41,833 nucleotides of DNA from NCBI GenBank assembly GCA_050943215.1, contig JBMNOU010000008.1, forward strand, positions 1-41,833, written 5' to 3'. Positions 25,530 through 33,508 of the stretch are shown piece by piece. The position numbers and the translations under genes are program-made. The notes under the pieces were generated by a model. It was given only the letters and a program-made list of their open reading frames with translations, was not told the origin of the DNA and did no database searches. Source of the DNA: JBMNOU01 sp050943215 (GTDB taxonomy: Bacteria; Bacillota; Clostridia; Christensenellales; SZUA-584). Positions within the stretch are counted from its first letter, which is position 1. Each line of letters opens with the position of its first letter.

Positions 25530-26886
25530 GTTTCCCCCGCTTAAATCTGTCTAAAAAAACCTGCTCTACCCATTTAACATAGACGTTACCTAAAGCATAA
25601 TCGGCATCTTCAAGCATCGCTTTTGCAAACGAGGCGTTGTTACTGATTCCGTCCAGACTAAACTCGTCAAGCGCGGCAATGCTTAAACGTATGGCTTCCT
25701 GCCTGTCATCACCCATACAGATAACTTTCATAATCATAGAATCATAATACGGTGAAATTTCGTCGCCGACAGAAAATCCGGTGTCTACGCGCACCCCGTT
25801 GCCACCCGGTAGAACCATCCCTTTAATGATCCCCGGAGACGGTCTGAAATTTTTGCTCGGATCTTCAGCATTGATCCGGCATTCAATTGCATGGCCGTTT
25901 TGCACCAGATCTTTCTGCCTAACGCAAAGCTGATGCGAAAGCGCTACCTGTATCTGCGCTTTAATCAAATCGACACCGTAAATGCTCTCGGTGACCGGAT
26001 GCTCCACCTGAATTCGCGCGTTCATCTCCATAAAATAAAACTTGTTGTCCCGGGTCAGCAAAAACTCGACTGTCCCCGCATTGATGTATCCTACGCATTT
26101 TGCGATATTAACAGCAGTTTCTTGTATATCGCGCAAAACATCCGTATCAATATTAGCCGCAGGGGCTTCCTCGATCAGTTTCTGGTTTTTGCGCTGAAGG
26201 CTGCATTCTCTTGTACCGAAATGAATTGTGTTGCCGTATTCGTCAGCAAGAATCTGTACTTCGATATGTCTTGCCCCGTTAAGGTATGACTCTATATATA
26301 CCCGTTTGTCCCCGAACGCAAGCTCCGCCTCCCGGCAGACAAGCGGATATGCTTTTTCAAGCTCCTGAACGTTATTCACAATGCGTATGCCTTTTCCCCC
26401 ACCACCGCTTGCCGCTTTAATCGTTAGCGGAAAACCTGTCGTTTCAGACACAGCAATCGCGTCTTTAAGAGTATCAACCGTGGTATTCGAACCGGGTACC
26501 ACCGGAAACCCGTTGTCTATCATCGTCCGCCTGGCTTTGTGCTTATCACCGAGCATCTGCATCGTTGCGGCGGTCGGTCCGATAAACCGAATACCTTCTT
26601 CGTCGCATGCCTGCCTAAAAGCCGCATTTTCGGAAAGAAAACCCGCGCCCGGGTGAATCATATCCACGCGATACGCCCTAGCTGCGGCCAGAATGCTCTC
26701 TATATTAAGATAGCTTTTTTCTGCAGACCTCGGACCGATGCATACGCTCAAATCCGCCAGACGCGTATGCATGCATCTCTCGTCGCTTTCTGAATATACT
26801 GCAACGGTTTTCAGACCTAACTTCTTGCATGTCCGGATGATACGCACAGCGGTTTCGCCTCTGCTTGCAATGAGTATGGTCTTCAT
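25516..26886 (-). CDS. accC: acetyl-CoA carboxylase, biotin carboxylase subunit
   Basis: A 456-residue ATP-grasp enzyme that carboxylates biotin on AccB. Signatures are ILIASRGETAVRIIR, HPGAGFLSEN, the glycine-rich KAASGGGGKGIR and MEMNARIQVEHPVTE. The ATG at 26886 follows AAAGGAAA, one base after the accB stop; the longer frame upstream lies inside accB. The family consensus IANRGE reads IASRGE here, a conservative change. Confidence 0.96.
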   Translation of the reverse strand: MKTILIASRGETAVRIIRTCKKLGLKTVAVYSESDERCMHTRLADLSVCIGPRSAEKSYLNIESILAAARAYRVDMIHPGAGFLSENAAFRQACDEEGIRFIGPTAATMQMLGDKHKARRTMIDNGFPVVPGSNTTVDTLKDAIAVSETTGFPLTIKAASGGGGKGIRIVNNVQELEKAYPLVCREAELAFGDKRVYIESYLNGARHIEVQILADEYGNTIHFGTRECSLQRKNQKLIEEAPAANIDTDVLRDIQETAVNIAKCVGYINAGTVEFLLTRDNKFYFMEMNARIQVEHPVTESIYGVDLIKAQIQVALSHQLCVRQKDLVQNGHAIECRINAEDPSKNFRPSPGIIKGMVLPGGNGVRVDTGFSVGDEISPYYDSMIMKVICMGDDRQEAIRLSIAALDEFSLDGISNNASFAKAMLEDADYALGNVYVKWVEQVFLDRFKRGKHETI

Positions 26887-26887
26887 A

Positions 26888-27310
26888 TTATTTTTCCTTT
26901 GCATACTTGAAAAGCCCATCTTTGGCGACAATCGCTTCGCCGTCTTTTTTTAAAACGCGTTCTATCACGCCGGATTTAGGCGCGCATATCTCGTTCATCA
27001 TCTTCATGGCTTCGATGATGCAGAGAACATCGCCCTTAGCCACTCTGCTGCCCTCTGTGGCAAAAGGCTCTGCTCCCGGCTCTTTTGCCACGTAGAAAAC
27101 ACCGGATATCGGTGCAAAGACGATATCGTCGCTGTCATATTCATGTTTAACCGCTGGTTTTTCCTTTGCCGGCTTGGCCGGCTGTTCAACTGTTCTTACA
27201 CATCCGTCTCGTTCGAGATACAATGTAACATCATTAATTTTTATATTTATCTTGTTGAACGAAGACTTCTCAGCTTTATCAATTAGGCTGAAAATCTTTT
27301 CCATCTCCAT
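26888..27310 (-). CDS. accB: biotin carboxyl carrier protein of acetyl-CoA carboxylase
   Basis: A 140-residue carrier. The N-terminal segment is the usual BCCP oligomerisation region, followed by a Pro/Lys/Ala linker and a biotinyl domain with the biotin lysine K103 in EAMKMMNEI. The ATG at 27310 follows GGGAGG at six bases. It is the first gene of the acc/fab operon, with an untranslated leader of about 160 bases. Confidence 0.95.
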   Translation of the reverse strand: MEMEKIFSLIDKAEKSSFNKINIKINDVTLYLERDGCVRTVEQPAKPAKEKPAVKHEYDSDDIVFAPISGVFYVAKEPGAEPFATEGSRVAKGDVLCIIEAMKMMNEICAPKSGVIERVLKKDGEAIVAKDGLFKYAKEK

Positions 27311-27441
27311 ACTGTTCCTCCCGGCTAAAAATCGTTGTAAGCATCTTTTTTTCAAAAATATATTCTAACCCGGTGCAGCATCCCTCTAAAAAACCTTATC
27401 TTTGACAACACCATAATAATCCTTCAGTTTCAGGAAATTAA

Positions 27442-27458
27442 AGTTAGCACTGCTAACT
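27442..27458. promoter_or_regulatory. 17-bp palindromic operator, probable FabT-like regulator site
   Basis: AGTTAGCA and TGCTAACT are perfect 8-base arms around one central base. It lies just downstream of the -10 element, about +10 to +27 of the expected transcript, where bound repressor would block transcription. The MarR-type regulator is encoded 245 bases upstream. Assignment to that protein is inference. Confidence 0.7.
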
Positions 27459-27474
27459 AAAAACGCTTTAGCAA

Positions 27475-27503
27475 ATAGTATCATGCCGCCATAGATATGT
27501 CAA
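27475..27503 (-). promoter_or_regulatory. acc/fab operon promoter
   Basis: On the minus strand a consensus TTGACA (27498-27503), a 17-base spacer and TACTAT (27475-27480). No other strong promoter is seen before accB, so this probably drives all 11 genes. Confidence 0.8.
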
Positions 27504-27702
27504 CGCATTATCATAAACAGCCTTTGCACAAAAGTGAAAAACTCCACCGGCTCCGTTGCTAAAAACAGGCAAAAACACCGCGGTTGTTTACATATTTGTT
27601 TCAATAGCCGTAAAAATATTTTATTTTCATTTATATAGTATTGCTCGTGGGTATCCATCAGGTAATTATTTTTTCATACATATTTAAACATTTCTTGCTG
27701 TA

Positions 27703-28155
27703 TTAACTTTCTTCCAGTCTGCTGAAAAAATTAAGCAGTAATTGAAAAGATTTGAGCAAATCCGGATATTCTTTAATATTAAACTCCTTAAGCAGGCTTT
27801 CGATCATCATTTCATGAAACTGCGCATGTTTTTTGCAGCAGAAAAGGCCTTTATCCGTTAATTTCAATATGCTAATTCTTTTGTCCTTATCAGATTGTAT
27901 TTTTTTAACATAACTTTTTTCAGCAAGTCTTGAAACAGACACACTCGCTGTTGCCTTAGTAATGCCAAGCTCTTCGGCGATATTGGTCAGTGTGGCTTGC
28001 GGCATATTCTGTATCGATTCCATGATATGCATTTCCGTACGGCTAATAGTATCGTTAGAAGATTTTGATACGCTTTTTTCCTGAAGTCTGAGTATTTTGT
28101 AAAAAAGGTTTTTTAGCACTTGATTAAGTAATGCCCTTATTTCCTGTTCGGTCAT
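27703..28155 (-). CDS. MarR-family transcriptional regulator, FabT-like
   Basis: A 150-residue winged-helix regulator. The DNA-binding part reads AEELGITKATASVSVSRLAEKSYV, followed by a wing with DKDKRISILKLTDKG. FabT, the fatty acid synthesis repressor of streptococci and related Firmicutes, is of this family and is encoded in the same place, next to the acc/fab genes. The palindrome at 27442-27458 is a candidate target. The ATG follows AAAGGGGA. It has its own promoter, so it is not simply the first gene of the operon. Confidence 0.85.
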   Translation of the reverse strand: MTEQEIRALLNQVLKNLFYKILRLQEKSVSKSSNDTISRTEMHIMESIQNMPQATLTNIAEELGITKATASVSVSRLAEKSYVKKIQSDKDKRISILKLTDKGLFCCKKHAQFHEMMIESLLKEFNIKEYPDLLKSFQLLLNFFSRLEES

Positions 28156-28207
28156 AATGTTCCCCTTTCCCGCCCGTACCAGATCTTAATGCGCTGTCCT
28201 AAAATTA

Positions 28208-28236
28208 ATTATATCATATATAAAATAGGCCAACAA
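28208..28236 (-). promoter_or_regulatory. promoter of the FabT-like gene
   Basis: On the minus strand TTGTTG (28231-28236), a 17-base spacer ending in TGA, and a perfect TATAAT (28208-28213), an extended -10 promoter. No copy of the GTTAGCA palindrome is seen near it, so there is no sign of autoregulation by the same operator. Confidence 0.6.
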
Positions 28237-28273
28237 CGAGCAGCAAATAAGTTCTCGTCAACGCCCGGATAAT

Positions 28274-28303
28274 AAAAAAGCCTTAGAACCCCGGTTCCAA
28301 GGC
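28274..28303 (-). terminator. spoIVA terminator
   Basis: On the minus strand GCCTTgGAACC and GGTTCtAAGGC pair around a short loop with one mismatch, followed by TTTTTT. It lies about 30 bases after the spoIVA stop. Confidence 0.88.
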
Positions 28304-28332
28304 AATGTCATATCATTACTATTTAATCTATT

Positions 28333-29811
28333 TTACAGCAATATGCATATAAGTCCACCACTACCCTCGTTGATAATCCTTTGCAGCGTTTCTTGTATCT
28401 TAATTCTTGCGTCTTCCGGCATATTATTTAGTTTTCCTGACAAACCTTCTTTGACGAGTTCATGAAGGGATTTGCCGAAAATGTCAGTTTTCCATATTTT
28501 TGCCGGATCGTTCTCAAACTCCGTCATCATATACTTAATCAATTCCTCTGATTGCCGCTCAGTACCTACTATCGGCGAAACTTCTGTCTCAATATCTACT
28601 CTGATAAGATGTAGTGAAGGCGCACTTGCCTTGAGCCTTACGCCAAACCGGCTACCCTGACGGACCATCTCAGGTTCTTCAAGCGACATCTCTTCCATTG
28701 ACGGCGGCACAAGCCCGTAACCTGTTTCCTTTACGCATCTTAAAGCAGTCGCCAGCCTATCGTATTCTTTCTTGGCGCCGACAAGATCTTTGACAATGGA
28801 TACAAGATGATAATCGTCATCAATAGGATAGCCGCACTCGTCACCGAGTATTTTGTAGAACAGCGTGTCAGGGAAATCCAGCCGCATATTGACGCTACCC
28901 TCGCCAAGCTGTATGTTTAAGACGGACGCGCTGCCCTCGCTTTCAAGGGCCGCCATTGCATCAATCAGGTTATGATAATCGCGCACCTTTTCCAGGCTGT
29001 CAAGCGTGCCTGAGATTTCCTTTAAGACCTCAGCCATCAGCCAATGGTCGGGCGAGAGCGCTCTGGCCCAACCCGGTATATCCAGATTGATCTCTTTAAG
29101 TGGGAACTCGTACAGCAGGTTTTCGAGCATTGAACTAATATCATTCTCGGAAAGCCGCATGATATCCATCAGCAGCACGGGAACTTTGTATTTGTCCTCC
29201 ATCGCTTTTCGAAGGCTGATGGTATCCTCATGAAATGGATTGGCCGAATTTAGTATGATAATGAACGGTTTTCCAAGCGCCGAAAGCTCTTTGATTACCC
29301 TCTCTTCCGCATTAATATAGCTTGAACGAGGGATCTCGGTGATGCTGCCGTCCGTTGTCATCACAATTCCTATCGTACTGTGCTCGGTAATCACTTTTCT
29401 TGTACCTGTTTCCGCCGCTTCTTCAAACGGAATATCGTGGTCGAACCATGGAGTCGTGACCATCCTTGGCACATCGTTTTCCAGGTGACCCATCGCGCCG
29501 TCTACCATATACCCGACAGAATCGACCATCCGCACCTTCATCTCCGCTTCGTTGTTGATTTTGATTTTCACCGCTTCATTAGGGACGAATTTAGGCTGCG
29601 TCGTCATGATCGTTTTCCCAGCGCTGCTCTGCGGAAGCTCGTCGACTACCCTCTCTTTTTCATGTGTATCGTCAAGATTAGGGAGCACCAGCATATCCAT
29701 AAATCTCTTAATGAACGTAGACTTGCCGGTCCTGACAGGCCCAACGACGCCTATGTATATGTCTCCCCCCGTTCTTTCGGAAATATCTTTATACAGATTA
29801 TAGCTTTGCAT
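28333..29811 (-). CDS. spoIVA: stage IV sporulation protein A (spore coat morphogenetic ATPase)
   Basis: A 492-residue ATPase, the same length as Bacillus subtilis SpoIVA, which polymerises on the forespore surface as the basement layer of the coat. Walker A is GPVRTGKS in GDIYIGVVGPVRTGKSTF; later features are MVDSVGYMVDGAMGH and TDGSITEIPR. The ATG at 29811 follows GGAGG at seven bases and gives the family-typical N-terminus. SpoIVA is restricted to endospore formers, so the organism almost certainly belongs to a spore-forming lineage. Mother-cell sigma-E control is expected from the family. I saw only weak CATA-type elements upstream and do not annotate a promoter. Confidence 0.97.
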   Translation of the reverse strand: MQSYNLYKDISERTGGDIYIGVVGPVRTGKSTFIKRFMDMLVLPNLDDTHEKERVVDELPQSSAGKTIMTTQPKFVPNEAVKIKINNEAEMKVRMVDSVGYMVDGAMGHLENDVPRMVTTPWFDHDIPFEEAAETGTRKVITEHSTIGIVMTTDGSITEIPRSSYINAEERVIKELSALGKPFIIILNSANPFHEDTISLRKAMEDKYKVPVLLMDIMRLSENDISSMLENLLYEFPLKEINLDIPGWARALSPDHWLMAEVLKEISGTLDSLEKVRDYHNLIDAMAALESEGSASVLNIQLGEGSVNMRLDFPDTLFYKILGDECGYPIDDDYHLVSIVKDLVGAKKEYDRLATALRCVKETGYGLVPPSMEEMSLEEPEMVRQGSRFGVRLKASAPSLHLIRVDIETEVSPIVGTERQSEELIKYMMTEFENDPAKIWKTDIFGKSLHELVKEGLSGKLNNMPEDARIKIQETLQRIINEGSGGLICILL

Positions 29812-29890
29812 GGCACACCCTCCAGTGTATATTTGCTTTAACACTAAATATATATGAACATATGTGACCGGTAATACCTAAATTTGCAAT

Positions 29891-29926
29891 AAAAAAGAGA
29901 TACGGCCAAAGCCGCATCTCTTTTTT
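29891..29926 (-). terminator. lysA terminator
   Basis: AAAAAAGAGAT, one mismatch, CGGC, a CAAA loop, GCCG and ATCTCTTTTTT form a strong symmetrical hairpin directly after the lysA stop on the minus strand. It could also act on the plus strand. Confidence 0.9.
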
Positions 29927-29934
29927 GTTCTGAC

Positions 29935-31245
29935 CTATAACCAGCTTGGGATCACGTCATTGCGGATCAAATCCGCATAAGATTGACGCCTAACCATCAG
30001 CTCTGAGCGTCCGTCCTTGACAAGCACAACAGCCGGATGGGGCAATTTGTTATAGTTACTGGCCATTGAATAGTTGTATGCACCCGTTGAAAACACCGCC
30101 AGCACATCCCCCGCCTCGGCTTTAGGAAGCGTCGCGTTCCATATCAGCATATCTCCGCTCTCGCATGTCCTACCGGCGATAGACACCACCGTCTCATCCG
30201 GGCTCGTCATCTTTCCCGCAAGTGCGCAGGTATATTTCGCCTGATACAGCGCCGGCCTTGGGTTGTCAGCCATGCTGCCATCAACGCTGACATAGGTTCT
30301 TATATCGGGTATCGTCTTGATATCGCCGACGGTATATAGCGTGGTACCCGCCTCGCCGACAATCGACCTTCCCGGCTCGATCACGAAAAACGGCAGATCT
30401 GTATCTTTTTCTTCGCATAACGCGGTCAACTCGCTCAGCATCGTTTTGACATATTCGTTAGGGCGCAGCGGCGCATCGTCTTTGATATAGTGAATACCGT
30501 ATCCGCCGCCGAAGTTAATCTCGGCAAACGCAAAGCCCGTCTTTTTTTTCACTATGAGAAGATAGTCAAGCATCACGCGCACAGCGTCGCGGAAAGGCTG
30601 AAGTTCGAATATTTGAGACCCGATATGGCAGTGCATACCGACGAGATTGAGAGAAGGCTGCGCCAATATATCCTTGACGGCTTGCATGCCCTGGCCGTCA
30701 CCGATACCGAAGCCGAACTTGGAGTCGACCTGGCCGGTTTTAATATATTCGTGCGTATGTGCCTCTATACCCGGCTTAATTCGAATTGAAACATCCTGCA
30801 CTTTTCCAAGTTCTTTGGCAATCCGGGCAAGAAGCCCTATCTCACTAGCGCTGTCGATCACAATTCTGCCAATACCTGCGTCCACCGCCATAGTAAGGTC
30901 ATCAGGCGTTTTGTTATTGCCGTGCAGATAAACGTTTTCCAAGTTAAAACCGGCATTGATCGCAACATAAAGCTCGCCACCCGATACGACGTCTAGCCCC
31001 ATTCCTTCGCTCTCGATAATCCGGCACATTGCCGTGTTGAGAAAAGCTTTGCCGGCAAACAGCGCCTTGCCGCCGCCCTTATACCCGCCGATAGCCGTTG
31101 TATAACCTCTGCATACCCTGCGGATCACGTCCTCTTCCATCACATATAGCGGCGTGCCGAACTGCGTAGCCAAATCCAGCGCATCGCAGCCGCCCAGCAT
31201 CAAGTGGCCCTTCTTATTGATGTTTAAATTTCCCCAATGCTCCAT
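29935..31245 (-). CDS. lysA: diaminopimelate decarboxylase
   Basis: A 436-residue PLP enzyme of fold type III, converting meso-diaminopimelate to lysine in the last step of lysine synthesis. The PLP lysine is K66 (FAGKAF). Other family features are HCHIGSQIFE, the glycine-rich NFGGGYGI, EPGRSIVGEAG and CESGD near the C-terminus. The ATG follows GAGGT at five bases. It is monocistronic, with a promoter at 31274-31303 and its own terminator. Confidence 0.96.
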   Translation of the reverse strand: MEHWGNLNINKKGHLMLGGCDALDLATQFGTPLYVMEEDVIRRVCRGYTTAIGGYKGGGKALFAGKAFLNTAMCRIIESEGMGLDVVSGGELYVAINAGFNLENVYLHGNNKTPDDLTMAVDAGIGRIVIDSASEIGLLARIAKELGKVQDVSIRIKPGIEAHTHEYIKTGQVDSKFGFGIGDGQGMQAVKDILAQPSLNLVGMHCHIGSQIFELQPFRDAVRVMLDYLLIVKKKTGFAFAEINFGGGYGIHYIKDDAPLRPNEYVKTMLSELTALCEEKDTDLPFFVIEPGRSIVGEAGTTLYTVGDIKTIPDIRTYVSVDGSMADNPRPALYQAKYTCALAGKMTSPDETVVSIAGRTCESGDMLIWNATLPKAEAGDVLAVFSTGAYNYSMASNYNKLPHPAVVLVKDGRSELMVRRQSYADLIRNDVIPSWL

Positions 31246-31273
31246 AATTAACCTCGTATATATAGTATAAGGA

Positions 31274-31303
31274 ATACTAACATAGCCACTCTTGCTGTGT
31301 CAA
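31274..31303 (-). promoter_or_regulatory. lysA promoter
   Basis: On the minus strand TTGACA (31298-31303), an 18-base spacer ending in TGT (extended -10) and TAGTAT (31274-31279). No lysine riboswitch is apparent in the roughly 30-base leader. Confidence 0.7.
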
Positions 31304-31401
31304 TGGAAAAACATATTATGACATAATGCAGTAATGGGCTAGTCGTGGCATACATGCTTTATTAAACCCCGCGTCTAATATGTAGTTTTCTTTATATCAT
31401 G

Positions 31402-31462
31402 ACCACCCGCCTAGCGGGTGGTTTATATTTCGCACGCTTTGCGTGCTCAACTGGCTAAAGCC
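31402..31462. mobile_element. three tandem hairpins, possible IS200/IS605-type end or relic
   Basis: Three short hairpins follow each other closely: ACCACCCGC-CTA-GCGGGTGGT (31402-31422), GCACGC-TTT-GCGTGC (31432-31446) and GGC-TAAA-GCC (31453-31462). Clustered GC-rich imperfect palindromes of this kind are typical of IS200/IS605 ends and related palindrome-associated elements. No transposase gene is in the window, so this would be a non-autonomous copy or relic. A stand-alone regulatory or terminator structure is the alternative. Confidence 0.4.
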
Positions 31463-31468
31463 GTAATC

Positions 31469-31495
31469 AAAAAAGGACGCACATTGTACGTCCTT
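31469..31495 (-). terminator. terminator of the peptidoglycan-binding protein gene
   Basis: On the minus strand GGACGTAC and GTGCGTCC form an 8-bp stem (one G-U pair) around AAT, followed by TTTTTT. It lies just after the stop at 31505. Confidence 0.88.
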
Positions 31496-31504
31496 ACAGT
31501 CTTA

Positions 31505-32362
31505 TTAATACTCTATCGGTTTCCCTGCAGCGCGGAGTACCATTATTTGGTGTTCTTTATCGGTTATTCCAAAAACATCCGAGTAACTTCCCGAAAAATA
31601 AAGGCATGTATTGCCGGCCATACCATTGCCGGAAATCGTGTCCGTTCCGCTCGGGTTACCGAACAGTGACGCTGCGTATTTGACATTGCCGATCGTGACA
31701 AGCACGGACCGTTTCTCCCAATTTGGGGTTCCGCCAAAACACTCGAGAAATATATCGTATCCTTTTGCGTCAACAGTCTCTACATCTGCGTGGTTTGCTC
31801 CGCCCGTGCGTGTTACATCAAACGTTTTTCCTGTATTGAAATCGGTTATTGTGACCGTTGTACCTGCCGGAAAAGCCGGATCAATCACCTCGAACCAATC
31901 GGCCAATTCGCCATATTCGCTGGCAGATCCGATTAGGGTTGGCCCGGATGAAATAAGGATTGATGCACCCAGTGGCTTTCTTGTAAGATTCTCCATCGAA
32001 AAAAGCTTTTCGTAGGTCATCTCGCCAACACGGCCATCCGGATCAAGCTCATTGTTTCTCTGGAACTCTGTCACGGCTTTCTGTGTCATGCTGTAATATA
32101 ATCCGGTGGCTCTGTAGTTAAAATACCCGAGATCACGAAGCCGCATCTGAACCCGAATGACATCTATGCCCTTGCTTTCTAGCATTAGCATCTTAAACGT
32201 ATTCCGTGTAGCGCTATCCGTCGGTTGGGCGCTATCTGTTGACTTAGTGCCATCCGGGCTTTCATCACCGTTTATACAAAAAGCCGATGGCACAAATACT
32301 GCAGAAACGATCACGAGTATCAATATCATCAATAAAAATCTTTTGAGTATAGACTTTTCCAT
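31505..32362 (-). CDS. secreted peptidoglycan-binding domain protein
   Basis: A 285-residue exported protein. It begins with a positively charged stretch and a hydrophobic signal (about 8-29, ending PSAFC), then a Ser/Thr/Asp-rich linker. A PG_binding_1 domain follows (about 56-115, with GIDVIRVQMRLRDLGYF and AVTEFQRNNEL). The C-terminal 150 residues (with TGGANHADVETVD and KGYDIFLECFGG) form a domain I have no name for; it contains one His and one Cys but no catalytic motif I can identify. The N-terminus could instead be a lipid-anchored or uncleaved segment. The ATG follows AGAGGT. It would bind the cell wall or spore cortex. Confidence 0.8.
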   Translation of the reverse strand: MEKSILKRFLLMILILVIVSAVFVPSAFCINGDESPDGTKSTDSAQPTDSATRNTFKMLMLESKGIDVIRVQMRLRDLGYFNYRATGLYYSMTQKAVTEFQRNNELDPDGRVGEMTYEKLFSMENLTRKPLGASILISSGPTLIGSASEYGELADWFEVIDPAFPAGTTVTITDFNTGKTFDVTRTGGANHADVETVDAKGYDIFLECFGGTPNWEKRSVLVTIGNVKYAASLFGNPSGTDTISGNGMAGNTCLYFSGSYSDVFGITDKEHQIMVLRAAGKPIEY

Positions 32363-32620
32363 ATCAGACCTCTCGTGTTTTTTTCTATTCTATCATATTG
32401 TGAACAGAAAGTATAGAAGTATTGGTTTTTACATAAAACGTCCGTATCTTAAAATAGTACGGTAAACTTCCAATATTCAGTGCACTTTGGTTTCCGAATG
32501 TATATGTCATGCCCAGGATTGAATTATTCACCGCAAATTATTTCTTTTTGTTTCTGCAGCGTTTCAGTTTGTAATGTGATCAAGCTATGACAGCTTTGCT
32601 TTCACCGTTGGAATCTTAGA
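32363..32620. other. intergenic region upstream of the peptidoglycan-binding protein gene
   Basis: A minus-strand TGATAGAAT (about 32385-32393) may be an extended -10 for the downstream gene, but no good -35 is seen. No terminator after the LigD-type polymerase gene (stop at 32621) could be identified. No ORF of interest is present. Confidence 0.4.
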
Positions 32621-33508
32621 TTATTGCCCTGAATTTTTGATAATTTCATCAAGAACCGGGGTGTTGGTATTCTCTCTCAGAACCTTTTTAAAAAGGTCGC
32701 CCTTTTCATCCAGGCGCTTAGCTGCGTTTAATAGATTCAGATCACATGGAGCAATGCCTTTTTTAAGCTCATCCCACGTGATAGGCATAGACATAGCGCC
32801 GCAGGCAACTGCACGCGGAGAATATACAGACACGATATTTTTTCCTCTCCACATTTGAAGATAATCAAAGTAAAGTTTTTTGCCGCGATTTTTGACTTGC
32901 CGTTCCACTGTTATCAGATTAGGATACTTTTCTGCAAAATACTTGCCAAAAAAGGTGTTTATCTGGCGTCCCTGTTCAAAAGTCATCTTGTTTGCCGGAA
33001 TGAAGATTTGCAGACCTGATGCACCTGAAGTTTTCGCTAGGCATTCCACCCCAAGAGAGGAAAGCGTTTCACATATCTTGAGTGCGCAAAAGGCTACATC
33101 TTCAAATGTCTGACCTTTCGACGGATCAAGGTCGAATACAAGCGCGGTGAGCAAATCATCCGTATATTTGCTGAAAGGTATATGAAACTCGACCACCGCC
33201 AGGTTCCCAAGCCAAATCAGCGTGGATAAATTGTTCAAGTTGATAAATGTATCCTCCCCTATTATGATAATACTCACCCATTCCGGCGTATTTGCTGGCG
33301 GTCTTTTCTGATAAAAAAAGTCTTGTCCCATGCCATTTGGATACCGTATTGATGTTAACGCTTTATCTGTCGTATGGGCGATCAGATAAGGTGCAATGTT
33401 GGCCAATATTTTTAAATAGTCGATCTTTCTGACTCCAATATCCGGCCAAAGCATTTTTTCCGGGTTGCTGATCGCGATTTGTTTGCCTTCCACTTCAATA
33501 CTGCTCAT
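32621..33508 (-). CDS. LigD-type DNA polymerase/primase of non-homologous end joining
   Basis: A 295-residue protein corresponding to the polymerase (PolDom) part of LigD. The N-terminal SNPEKMLWPDIG is the family start, the catalytic metal residues are in VFDLDPSKG (DxD), and a third acidic site lies in the TVERQ region. The KTSGASGLQIFIP motif has Gln where many LigD proteins have His, which may be a lineage variant. The start overlaps the ligase stop as ATGA (33505-33508); the longer frame upstream lies inside the ligase gene and is rejected. It would fill in ends held by Ku. Confidence 0.9.
   Translation of the reverse strand: MSSIEVEGKQIAISNPEKMLWPDIGVRKIDYLKILANIAPYLIAHTTDKALTSIRYPNGMGQDFFYQKRPPANTPEWVSIIIIGEDTFINLNNLSTLIWLGNLAVVEFHIPFSKYTDDLLTALVFDLDPSKGQTFEDVAFCALKICETLSSLGVECLAKTSGASGLQIFIPANKMTFEQGRQINTFFGKYFAEKYPNLITVERQVKNRGKKLYFDYLQMWRGKNIVSVYSPRAVACGAMSMPITWDELKKGIAPCDLNLLNAAKRLDEKGDLFKKVLRENTNTPVLDEIIKNSGQ

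Larger units (their letters stand above)
27311..27702. other. regulatory intergenic region between fabT-like gene and accB
   Basis: This contains the operon promoter (27475-27503), the palindromic operator (27442-27458), the accB leader and, nearer the regulator gene, AT-rich DNA with a CCGCGG-centred imperfect hairpin (about 27572-27590). That hairpin is followed by T residues on the minus strand and may end the regulator transcript. No additional gene is visible. Confidence 0.6.

Noticed and set aside
29812..29880. Sigma-E promoter for spoIVA
   Set aside because: TATACACT with an ATATATT 15 bases upstream was seen, but the predicted start would fall in the ribosome binding site, so I do not annotate it.
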